Below are positions 45,047 through 54,700 of a DNA stretch of 64,000 bases, piece by piece. The notes under the pieces are model-generated. The model saw nothing but the letters and a program-made list of their open reading frames with translations, made no database searches and was not told the DNA's origin. The stretch is from Madurella fahalii (taxonomy: Eukaryota; Ascomycota; Sordariomycetes; Sordariales), in NCBI GenBank assembly GCA_029876055.1, contig CM056878.1:1-64000 (forward strand). Direction: 5' to 3'. Every line of letters begins with the position of its first letter. Position 1 is the stretch's first letter. Position numbers and translations under genes: made by a program.

Positions 45047-45111
45047 ATAAAGTCTAGTATTCGCCGCTCCTATAACCGTCCCTTACCCCGATAAGTCCTG
45101 ATCATGGACCC

Positions 45112-46743
45112 CTATCGGCTTGTATCGCTAAGAAGCCGCCCCGTTCTATCCTTCAACTGTGTTTCAAACAAACTCGTCGGCAAAACCTCCTGTCCTTGTT
45201 CTACGAAACTGCCGTTACTCCTTTCATCAACCAAACCTGAACACCCCACACACCAATTCACCCCCAGCGGCGGGCTCTGCACTATCACAGTCCCCTTCAA
45301 GTTCCATCCAACACCAGCATTTATCGCCCAACCGTGTCCAGTCCCATTCGTTTCCCTATTGAACAACCTCACCGTAACATTGGTATCCTCTACCAGCAGC
45401 CCATGTGCCCACCTTTGATGCGGCACAATCATCTGGTCGTCACTCTCCGTCCTATGGCGTAGCACCGCGTTCGGACCCGGCACAAGCGACCCGGTCATCA
45501 CGGCAAAAGACCGCGCTGTCTTGAGTCCCCGTTGTGCGCAGTCTTGTATCAGAACCTGGGTTCCTTCGATGAGCACATCGGCCGGCAGCCCCCTGTCTGT
45601 ATTGTCGTGCGTGGTGGCGTCTGCGTCGCGGGTCATGACGATGTCGGAAAGGGTGATGCGGGAGGCGTTATACTCGACAGTGATGAAGAAGTTGAATCCG
45701 GCGATTTCGAGGTTGCGTGCCCAGGAGTTGGTTGTCCAGGGGGAAAACGAGATGGCAGGGTTATCGCAGTGGGTATTAAGGGAGACACCAGAGCAGGTTG
45801 GGGAGAGTTTGAGTGAAAGATGTTCGAGGCCCATTTCAGACGAGGTTAATGGAGGTCTAAAGGCGACCAGAACAGGGGACGTGTAGTTCTGGGTAGTGTC
45901 AAGGGCGTCGGTTAGAGGGACGTCGAGTGTGACATTGTTGCCGTCGATGCGCTTGATTTCTCTGGGTTGTCGGACCACGGTATCGACTTCCAGCCAGGTT
46001 TGGCGGTCACCGTTGCGGAAAAGGTCGGCCATTCCGTTTGCGCGCACCCACTGTTCCGTGACTTGTCGTTGCACAAAGACACGGTCGCCGTGGTGGAGGC
46101 TGATGGTGTCATTGACAGTGACCTGGGAGCTGCCGATAGGGACGTATTGATCAATGATGTTAGTCGTGTGGAATGGAAGGACGGATTCAATTTCTGTGCC
46201 ATTGCCGAATGAGATCGCGGGTCTTCTCCCTAGCTCGCTGAGTTTCAATTGCGTTAAACCCACTCCGGCGCCCCGAAGAATGACGCCTGAAGGTATTGTC
46301 AACCCCTTCGCGGAAACAATGAAGTCGCCCTCGCCGAGGGCGACAACACCACCACCCGCAACGGCAGTCTCGTCGAGCGCATCCTGAATGCGCCTTGTCT
46401 GGTCGCCCTTCTTCGCATCCAGGCGAACGGCAGGCTGCGTCCCGTTGGGCGGGGGCTGCTCGGAAGCACGGTACCCACAGAAACTGAAGTCGGGGAGACG
46501 GTCGCCTCGGTCCGTTGTGGTGTCCATCCATTGTACGATCGGTTTCTGCGAGCTCGGTGCTCTTGCTCGCAGCACTACGGCAGGGACAATGGCGAGAACC
46601 AGTACCACCACCAACACCGGCACCCAGAATGCTTTCCTTAGCCCGCAGTCCACCATTGACAGCTTCAGAGGAACAGAGCTGTTTGGTGCACGGCTTGGCG
46701 GGATGGAGGCTGGAGCACGAAGGCGACCTTGTGTTGGATTCAT
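45112..46743 (-). CDS. Membrane-anchored right-handed beta-helix (pectate-lyase-like) protein
   Basis: Intronless, 543 residues, intact. A cytosolic tail of about 38 residues, one helix (FWVPVLVVVLVLAIVPAVVL, 39-58) and an extracellular body give a type II membrane protein. The body begins with LPDFSFCGYRASEQPPP, a motif seen at the start of many bacterial and fungal beta-helix proteins, then GDQTRRIQDALDETAVAGGG and IPSGVILRGAG, the opening turns of a Pectate_lyase_3-like parallel beta-helix. Several N-glycosylation sites (NGT, NDT, NYT, NAS, NVT) support extracellular location. Catalytic residues cannot be assigned. Such folds act as lyases, hydrolases or C5-epimerases on uronic-acid polymers. 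Its neighbours are a family 2 glycosyltransferase and a UDP-sugar dehydrogenase, so a role in trimming or modifying that polymer is inferred. A bacterial-type origin is possible. Confidence 0.75.
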   Translation of the reverse strand: MNPTQGRLRAPASIPPSRAPNSSVPLKLSMVDCGLRKAFWVPVLVVVLVLAIVPAVVLRARAPSSQKPIVQWMDTTTDRGDRLPDFSFCGYRASEQPPPNGTQPAVRLDAKKGDQTRRIQDALDETAVAGGGVVALGEGDFIVSAKGLTIPSGVILRGAGVGLTQLKLSELGRRPAISFGNGTEIESVLPFHTTNIIDQYVPIGSSQVTVNDTISLHHGDRVFVQRQVTEQWVRANGMADLFRNGDRQTWLEVDTVVRQPREIKRIDGNNVTLDVPLTDALDTTQNYTSPVLVAFRPPLTSSEMGLEHLSLKLSPTCSGVSLNTHCDNPAISFSPWTTNSWARNLEIAGFNFFITVEYNASRITLSDIVMTRDADATTHDNTDRGLPADVLIEGTQVLIQDCAQRGLKTARSFAVMTGSLVPGPNAVLRHRTESDDQMIVPHQRWAHGLLVEDTNVTVRLFNRETNGTGHGWAINAGVGWNLKGTVIVQSPPLGVNWCVGCSGLVDERSNGSFVEQGQEVLPTSLFETQLKDRTGRLLSDTSR

Positions 46744-48272
46744 GCTACTTTAAAAGGGGGGAGCAAATCGATATGGTAGAGAATACAGCTCTGAGCAGAC
46801 ACCAAGCCACTTACTAGACCGGTGATTTCCCGTTGGGGGTATGGTTATGGTTATTGATATCCTCCATCCCAAGTCTCCGTTGGCCAACAAAGGCTCGCGG
46901 CGGTGAGGACTCCAGAAGACGGTGGAAGATCTTCAGATGTTGTTCGGCATTCACCTTCCGAAGCTTTCCAGCTATTCAATGCTTCGGCTATTGGGTTTTA
47001 CTATTCCTCTCCCTTCCTCGCAAGCCTTATGTTTCAAAGTGAGAACCTCCCTTATCAGCTGCGATCTGTGACCCCTCCCTTGCTTGGCTAATGGCGGCCA
47101 GCTGCCGCCTGAGACCGGCAAGTTGCGCCACGAGGCGGATCGGCCCAGGAATCCCCGGGCCGGCCCCGCGAATCCCCATTTCGGAGCGCCACGTCACAAC
47201 AGCGGGGGCCAAACGAGCACTCAGCCTGAGCCCCAGCGAGCCACAATACATCCCGAACACACCTTGGCACGGCCGTGCTCGTGGAGGGAAAAAGGGATCT
47301 GCGCAGGCTGAGTGCCAAGGTCAAAATGAGGACGTTGCGGTGGACGGATCGGCTCCGGTACCCCTGTTCTTGGCCAATCAGCCAACCAAAATTCACCGTA
47401 GGGTGAAACATTTGGAAAATTTTTCTCAAACGTCATCCAAACCTGCGAGGCCAAGCCCGAAGGTTCCGCACCCCCGGATTTACTCTTCGATGAAAGGGGA
47501 AAAGAAAAAAAGAAAGAAAAGAAAGGAGGGTGTTTACAACGCAATACCCTACGGATAAATTCTGTGAAATAACTGACCACAGGGTGCTCGGATTTGCTCA
47601 ATACCTGATTGTTTCAGACACTAACTCAATTGTATTTCAGTTCCGTTTCGACTGGCGGCTATCATCCGTAGAGGTGTAATGAATACATTGTGAACAAACT
47701 TTGGGAATATGCTTTTGTATAGGGCTTCAGCTTGATTAGCCAACTCGGCCAGGTTTGATTGGATATAAGTTAGCTCTAGCCCAGCTTGAATAGAGCGCAA
47801 TTTCAACTTCCCCATCTCTCAAATTACTTATCACAATCGCCGCCTATCCCTAAACGACACACAAACACTACTGTAGCCAACTTCAAGATCCTATTTAGAG
47901 ATACGACAAGCAAGCCGTCCACCGAGACCATGGTGTGCAAGGTACCCGAGACGGATGACAACCTCGCTAACTGTGTGCTGACGCCCGCAAGCTCAAGGGC
48001 ATTTTTAGGTATCGAAGCCGTCGACGAAGAAGACCTCGCTTCTTCTGGTCTTTGGCTATGCACTCTGCTGAATGCTTATATGGTCAAGGATGGTATGGCA
48101 AAGATACTTTTCAGTCGTCGATTTCAAGCAAAGTGCTAAGCATATGTCCGGGCAGCACGAGCAACAAGTGGCTCTTGAGCGCCTGTTCGGCGGAGGATTA
48201 CGGGCTTATTACAAGTAGATACAAGAGATGACGGCAAGTTGACGTCCGATCGACATCACTGACTCGGATTCC
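46744..48272. other. Intergenic region between cluster genes
   Basis: About 1.5 kb. It holds the promoter of the beta-helix gene (46744 onward), a purine run at 47498-47529 and short frames. The best (ATG 47930, 69 residues, MVCKVPETDDNLANCVL) has no recognised similarity. Confidence 0.35.
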
Positions 48273-50289
48273 TTACAACACGGATGCCGTCCCAGACCAC
48301 GGTCTCTGATGGGTTTTCGGGGGAACTGAGACCATCCCCGCCTCGAGGTCGCCTTCCTTGGTCTCCACGACCTCCCTACTGACTGGCGTTGAGGGCTGTG
48401 AAGTCGCAGTGATGCCAGACAAACCCCAGGCTGCATCCCCGTTAGCTTCTCCCACAGCAAGACTGGGGTTTCGATTTGCTCACAACTACCACCAAGGTTG
48501 AAGGCAACCTCGGTGAAGACCATGATAGCCAAGAATGGAGAGATAAGTTTGTTGATCAGAAATCCCAACACAAGCTTGAACATCCTCTTCCGCAGCTCCG
48601 GCTCAATAAACAAGCAGACCGCATACCAAACGAGCGGCAGCTGGCCGACGACAAGCAGAGGCAGAATGTCCCAAATGATGAAGTGATCGACAATGGCCTT
48701 GATGAAGAAGACGGTGTTCATGATGCGGTAGTAAATGAAGATCTGTCGGGCAGCATCGATGAGGGCAGCAATACGGATAATGGGGCTCATCTTTTCGCCT
48801 GCGAGGAGGAAATAGTTGTTGTAATGTGCATTGGAGCCCCATCTGCGGCGTTGCGAGAGGTAGTGGCGGAGGGATTGAGGAGCGACGGTCTCACTGACCG
48901 CCTCGGGGACGAAGAGGGTGTGAAGGTGGCTTCCTTGGGAGAGCATCGAGTAGGTGAGGCGGCGGTCGGTGCCCTGCGGGAAAATAATGTCAATTGAAGA
49001 TCGGTTCGGGTGGGTGTTGGGGGAAATCATACCAAGTTCTGAACCTGGTGGTGCAGAATGAAGTCGGAGTGGACGGATCTGGCATATTTCTGGATGGCAC
49101 CGGCCATCTCCTTTCGGACGGCGATGAGGGTCACGCAGCCAGGAAGACAAGTCACTTTTCCGATGATGCCTTCAGCTTGACGGCGGACATACTGGCCAAA
49201 GGTATACTGGAATTGTTGGAACAAATTCCAGAATGACCACTCATAACCAGGTTCGAGTTCAACGAAGACGGTCCCCGCGGCGGCAATGGCGTTCTTGTCA
49301 CGCGCGAGGGCATCAGCCAACAACCGCAGACATCCTTTGTGGATTTTGGAGTCGGCATCCGTACAGAAAACAGCGTGAAACTCGGTGAAGTTTTCGCCCT
49401 CAGTCAACGCCGGCAGTACCTTCTTCCAGATCTCTTCGCGGAGAAATTTCGTATACAGAGGCATGTCGTCGCGGGGATAGTTGAAGAGGTCGTGGGCGAG
49501 GACAAGCGAGTCCTTCTTGCCGCAGTTCTTGGCCTTTTCGATGAGGATGACGGGTACCGAGTTGATCCACCCAGCAGTGACTCGGAGCGAGCCGGTCGTG
49601 GACTTGAGAGTGTGGTAGGGACGCTCATGCTCGACGACAATCTTGGACATCTCACTGCGGAGCTCTTTGGGCTTGCCATCCATTACGACAACCATGACCT
49701 GTTTGTGCTTTCCGAGGTCATTGTCGCGGAGGGAGGTGATGCACTTGAGGATCTGCTCTTCGCTCTCGTTGTACGTCGGGATCAGAGACAAAATCCATCG
49801 GGTATTGACCTCTGCGGGCGGGTTCATCTTCCGGCGGATGGCGCGGATGATGAGACCGAAGAAGGAGAGGACCACGCAAATGATGTCCTTGGCCTTGAAA
49901 AATACCACGAAGGCCAGAATCATACTGTGGGTGTTGCCGAAGACGGCCGCCATGGCGAGGCCAACGTTGATCATGAAGACGAGAATGATGAATATGGCGC
50001 GCTGGAACGTCATTTGCCGAACCGTGAGCTTCTTCCCGGAGTCAACCGGGTCGCCGAGGATAGGCCACCCATATTCGGTTGTCGGCCTGGACGGGTTCTC
50101 ACGATCGTTAGCCTGAGGACTACTCGGCCGAGTATCCTCGGCCGAGCAGATGGACTCTGGTGTAGATGAACATCCAGCAGCAGTTTTGCGAACCTGGCTG
50201 GCATGACTGGGACGAGCCTGGTGGGGTGTACTTGACCGTGGAGGTTCACCCGGACCTGTTTGGCCTGGCAGGGTTGGCTGATGATTCAT
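48273..50289 (-). CDS. Family 2 glycosyltransferase, chitin-synthase-like (class VII / GT2 type)
   Basis: Three exons: 50289-49033, 48973-48490 and 48430-48273. Both introns are 59 nt with GT..AG ends and the second has GCTAAC. Summed length gives 632 codons without a break. Two N-terminal helices (about 99-117, 122-150) precede the GT-A catalytic domain: SLIPTYNESEEQ (168-179), the acidic pair in FCTDADSK (308-315), VFVELEPGYEWSFWNLFQQF (341-360), LPGCVTLI (382-389), GTDRRLTY (420-427) and the processive QRRRW motif (460-464). Three C-terminal helices follow. True chitin synthases have GEDR where this has GTDR. It resembles the GT2 proteins of filamentous fungi implicated in a surface polysaccharide, not chitin. 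The plasma membrane is the likely site. The divergent UDP-sugar dehydrogenase next door suggests a uronic-acid sugar donor. Confidence 0.85.
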
Positions 50290-50547
50290 GGCAGGACAAA
50301 TACAAAGAGAGCAACGAATTGCGATATACCCGGTCAAAAGAGTGGGTGTAACTTATTAGTATAACATGATTGCATTGGCGATCTAAACGAGTGAAAATCC
50401 GAAGCCGTGACGGCTTCGTGAAGAAATGAGCGACTATTAGCGGCGAGAGACCGACTATCGAGAAATGTGGGATGGGAAAGCAGCGAGAAGAAGGGAAGCC
50501 AAGCCGCCGGGTGCTTTGGAGAACCACCGAGCACCCTGGCGACCACT

Positions 50548-50643
50548 GGTGTCTTGAAGATCATCGGGTGCCTTGAAGATCGCCGGGTGTCTTGAAGATC
50601 CCCCGAGGTCCCGGATATCACCGGGGTGTCTTGAGGATCGCCG
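50548..50643. repeat. 19-bp imperfect tandem repeat in the GT2 upstream region
   Basis: GGTGTCTTGAAGATC-type units start at 50548, 50567, 50586 and, after a diverged unit, at 50625, a period of about 19 bp. The array lies 260 bp upstream of the glycosyltransferase start, in the shared region with the dehydrogenase gene. Confidence 0.65.
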
Positions 50644-51627
50644 ACCAGGCTACCTCTGCAAACACAGCCTAACAACACAACGACGCAACCGGAATTGAGC
50701 CCACGGCGGAAATGCATTCCACCATTGCCAACTCTCGCCAGCCGAGGCGATTTAGCGCAGAGCGCGGCTTCTCAGCTTCTCCAGTCTCCTGGAAGGCTGC
50801 TTAAAATTTTCCCTGTATAAGTAGGTTATGCAGTATTCCTGTATGCCAACACACGCCGACCCTGGCTGCACTGGCGTTTGGTGGAGTCGTTGTCTTAGAG
50901 TTGTCCTGAAAGTAGTGCCGAACCGGGCCCAAGGCTTAATGAGCTTTTCTTCTTAGCGCTTGGAAAATCTCTTTGGGCATGGGGCTCTGTGCCCAAAAGA
51001 CAGAGGATCAACCAATGGCCAAGTCTCTGGACCCACTTTCAGCCGACTGCTGGCCGCCACGGCTTGCTATCACCGTCCCACCGCCACAACTATCCGGCGG
51101 AAGAGAGTCACCAAGACACTGCCCTGTCATCCCTCGCCCATGGTTGATATCGAGATCCTGCACCGAGGCAAATCTTCACGTTCTTTACCATGAAAGAGGG
51201 TGTCCGAAAGGGGAAGGGTGTGAATAGGGGAGAAGATGATTAGTTAGATCTCTGAGAGACGATTTCCCTTCGCATGGGCTCTGATCTGGTGTACTTTTTA
51301 GCAGCAAACATTCGAATCCGGGAGGTCCCGACCTTACCTTCGGCCGACCGGGGCTCAAGCACGCCATGCATGGGTGTTTTGGTTCATGTGTTGGCATGCG
51401 CCCAGGAACTGGATCGACGGTGATGCATCTCGGGGATCTCGACGCCCGAGCTGAGATGGTCGTCCGGGAGAGATATAATTAAGGCGAATGACCAGAATGC
51501 AACAGTTGCCGCCCTCGATCCTCAAGCTGTTTCTCACTCCGCTCCAGAAGGCCTCAGTCAAGAAGACTCAGCGCCACCCGGTTGCGTCTCCTTCAACTTC
51601 TTGCCGCAGAGCACTTTAACCTCCATC
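50644..51627. promoter_or_regulatory. Bidirectional intergenic region of the GT2 / dehydrogenase pair
   Basis: About 1.3 kb (50290-51627) separate the two divergent starts, with no gene inside. A TATA-like word (GATATAAT, about 51472-51479) lies some 150 bp before the dehydrogenase ATG. A shared regulatory region is inferred from the geometry only. Confidence 0.35.
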
Positions 51628-53075
51628 ATGTTAAAACTTACCATCGGACGTTTAAAACTTAAAATCGAGCGAGCGACGGCCCGCCTCGACATTGAGAAGT
51701 CCGCAATGGCGACCCCACCTCTGTCACCAACCTTCAAGCAAGAGGAGAAATACCAGGCCAAGAAGCCTGTTTGTCTCCCTATCACCCCTCCCCCAGAGAC
51801 CAACAGCCCCAGTGACGTACTCCGACGCTCGGGGTCTCTCACCACTTGCTCCGAAATCACCCAAGAGGAAGAGCCCTTCGTCGCCGTCATCGGCATTGGT
51901 TATGTCGGCACGCACCTCGTCGAGTCCTTTGCTTCCCAGTACCGAGTAATTGGCTTCGATGTTTCCGAACGCCGCATCGCCCAGCTCCGGGAGGAGTTCG
52001 ATAACGAGAATCACATTGAATTCACTACTCGCAAGGAAGACTTGATGCAGGCAACCCACTTCCTCATCTCGGTGCCCACCCTCCTCCGCGAGGACAAGAC
52101 CGTTGACACGTCCTATCTGGAGAGTGCCCTTGAGACTGTGTCGTCACACGCCCGTCCTGGTGCGACCGTTGTGATCGAATCTTCGGTCGCCGTCGGTATG
52201 ACACGTTCCCTCCTTGGCCCGATCTGCTTGTCACGCCGCTTCTTTGGTGGCATGTCTCCCGAAGTAAGCCTCCCCCGTCTCCCTCCTCTCTATCGACTTG
52301 CTAACATTCCTCCCAGAGAGTCGACCCAGGCCGGACTGATCCTCCAATGCGCACCATACCTAAAGTCATCTCCGGCCTCGATGCTGCATCCCTCACGGCT
52401 ATCACCCGTCTCTACGCCCCGGTCTTTGACACCCTTGTCCCAGTCTCGCGGCCCGAGGTCGCCGAGATGATGAAGCTTTACGAAAACTGCCAACGCATGA
52501 TGAACATTGCCTTTGCCAACGAGATGGCCGATGCATGCATTCCGCACGGGATTGATCCCTTTGAGGTGTCGAGCGCCGCGGCCACGAAGCCGTTCGGATA
52601 CATGCCATTTACCCCGTCCATTGGGGTCGGCGGTCACTGTATCCCCGTGAACCCGTACTATCTTCTCTCAAACTCGGAGTTCCCGTTGCTGAAGGCGGCC
52701 AGTGAGAAGATGAGAGCAAGGCCGGCCGAGATTGCACGGCGCGCGGTGGACAAGTTAAAGCGGAAGGACGGGAGGAAGCTGAAAATCTTGGTTGTGGGCG
52801 TTGGCTTCAAGGCCGGCCAGTCTGTACTGAGCAACTCCCCTGGTTTAGAATTGGTGAGTGTTCTGGCTCAGTATGAGGAGGTGGATGCTGTATGGGCGGA
52901 CCCGCTTGTTTCGCAAGAGGCCGTGAGAAATGTGCCGAGGTTGGCCGATGAAGATTGGAATCAGGAGGTGCTCAGGAAATTCGACTTGATTATTGTGTCA
53001 TTCAAGCAGATGGGGCTGGATTTTTCGGTTTTGGAGGGATTAGAAGATGTTAGGGTTGAGATGTGGTGTCGTTGA
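51628..53075 (+). CDS. Nucleotide-sugar 6-dehydrogenase (UDP-glucose / UDP-N-acetylhexosamine type)
   Basis: Exons 51628-52263 and 52317-53075 are split by a 53-nt intron (GTAAGC..TTGCTAAC..CCCAG); 464 residues. The first 80 residues are a disordered extension. The NAD-binding Rossmann motif VAVIGIGYVGTHL starts at about 85. GMSPERVDPG and TIPKVISG are typical of the WbpA/UDP-GlcNAc 6-dehydrogenase branch. K265 and N269 sit in MMKLYENCQR, and the catalytic Cys320 in GGHCIPVNPYYL. The C-terminal UDP-binding domain has GVGFKAGQSVLSNSPGLEL. Two usual residues differ: Asp of GGHCIPxDP is Asn, and Arg of the VRESPA-like motif is Asn. The enzyme should oxidise the C6 hydroxyl of a UDP-sugar to a uronic acid with two NAD+ in the cytosol, supplying the neighbouring glycosyltransferase. 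The substrate cannot be fixed from sequence. Confidence 0.85.
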
Positions 53076-53878
53076 GGTGTTTATGGGGTTCTGACATGGC
53101 GTTATGGAGCGGGATTCCTCATAGAGTTTCGGTTTTGGTTTAAAAGTTTTGGTGAGGTGGGGGGGGGAATACTTCGTTTGAACAGTACGGCCCCGTATTT
53201 TTTTGTCACCCGTGAAGGGATTTGCCGCATGTTGTACAGCAACCGGTAAGCGATAAAGGCGTCAATCGTATAATCAATGCTTCTAATTAAATGATATTGC
53301 AAAGCCTGTGCTAGGTAAGGTATCGTCTGTTTACGTCTCTAAAAACAGAGGCCTTGAACTAGGCAATGTGGTTGCATACCTTACTCAGGTAGAAGTTGTA
53401 TTATAATTACGAGAGGTTTGCGATCGCAGTTCATCAATCGGGAGCATAGCCATTTAGAGTGGTGGCTGGTAGATAGAGCAAAGTCAAGCAGTCCATAGAT
53501 ATTAGTCAAAATTCGGTGTCATAGTGCTACGCCAACGCAAGATACTGCACTGGAAAAGAACTCTTATTACTTACTATGCGGTTTCTGCCACATATGGATA
53601 TGAAAGCAATCGAAAGCAAGAACATCCAACAATAATTATATAACCTAAACCTCACTCAGTAATTTATAAAAATCCCTTAGTGTGTTTGAACGTGTTGGAC
53701 AAGGTAAGTAGGCTACTATCAATGAGATTTTTGTCTTTAATTCTCCCGGCCTCCCTTTCTTGCCGCCTCCGTGATAGACTTCCGCTTAGATTGGCCTATC
53801 GCAGACTTGGAGAAGCCTAGAGAACACAACACGCTGCAGAACCTTACACCACCCTGGCACGACTGCTATGCATTATCA
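53076..53878. other. Convergent intergenic region
   Basis: AT-rich 800 bp between two convergent genes, with no gene recognised. A G run (about 53158-53167) is present. Confidence 0.35.
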
Positions 53879-54700
53879 TCACTGGAGCGACTGCACAAGC
53901 CCAGCAAAGTTTGCATTTGTTCCCTGTCCGAAGTTTAGCGTCACATAGCCCGGAAGGTCGTGTATTGAGATGCTTGAGGTGGGGCTGCTGGGATTGCTAG
54001 GCCTGGATAGTGAGTAGGCCCAAGCGAGTCTGTTTTCGCTCTTAGGGTTAATATAACGCGTCGCGCCAGCCTGGTTATTCCACGACGAGCAACCAGTGCA
54101 CTTGGCTGTGACTTGCCAATGTGTCGAGTTGGATTTGGTGCCTGTCCTATACACAGTGTACGTTGCTCCTGTGTAAGTTGTCGGAGTTGTATGACCGCTG
54201 CAAAGGTGTTAGCCCGCTCTTTGTCCACAATTCGACTAATCTAAATACAAGCGTTCTCACTGATTGTGTTGCGCGCCACAATACTTACTTGGACCAACGC
54301 GACGAGGCAATGACGCCTTGGTTGTTGGAGTTTCTCCAGACAACGAGCAACGGGTTCTGGGACATTGACCCACCCCAGGCCACTCCAGCCCAGCCCACCT
54401 CGGCTGGGACAACGAGCTGGATAACGGCGTCGAAAGTCGAATACTGCGCAGCATCCGGCACAGCAACTCGAAAGGTGATGCCTCGGCCTGAGTCAAGCTT
54501 GTACGGTTGGAAGCTCTGGTAGAATGTTAAACCAGTGTCAGAGTCCCGATAGACGCCTTCGTTGAGCGCGGTAACTGGGAACGTAGTTAGCGAACCGTAA
54601 CGATCAGAGTCCCCTGTTGATAGCATAGAGACGAGTGAGTGCATTAATTACCATATCCGACTATCAGGGCTATAAGCCCAAGCCCCAGAGTCCAGCACAT
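53879..54700 (-). CDS. Secreted stand-alone AA8 cytochrome (cellobiose-dehydrogenase-type heme b domain)
   Basis: Three exons: 54700-54652, 54613-54289 and 54197-53879, with introns of 38 and 91 nt. The exon sum of 693 nt gives 230 residues with no break. Exon 1 encodes only the hydrophobic signal peptide (MCWTLGLGLIALIVGY). The mature protein is a single AA8 domain: TGLTFYQSF, STFDAVIQLVVPAEVGWAGVAWGGSM with Met100, VWRNSNNQGVIASSRW, a disulfide-type pair C158/C161 and SISIHDLPGY with His204. Met and His at this spacing are the axial heme ligands in cellobiose dehydrogenase cytochromes. There is no flavin dehydrogenase or cellulose-binding domain, so it is a one-domain electron-transfer protein. 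It could pass electrons to lytic polysaccharide monooxygenases or metals outside the cell. Not part of the cluster by function, only by position. Confidence 0.8.
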
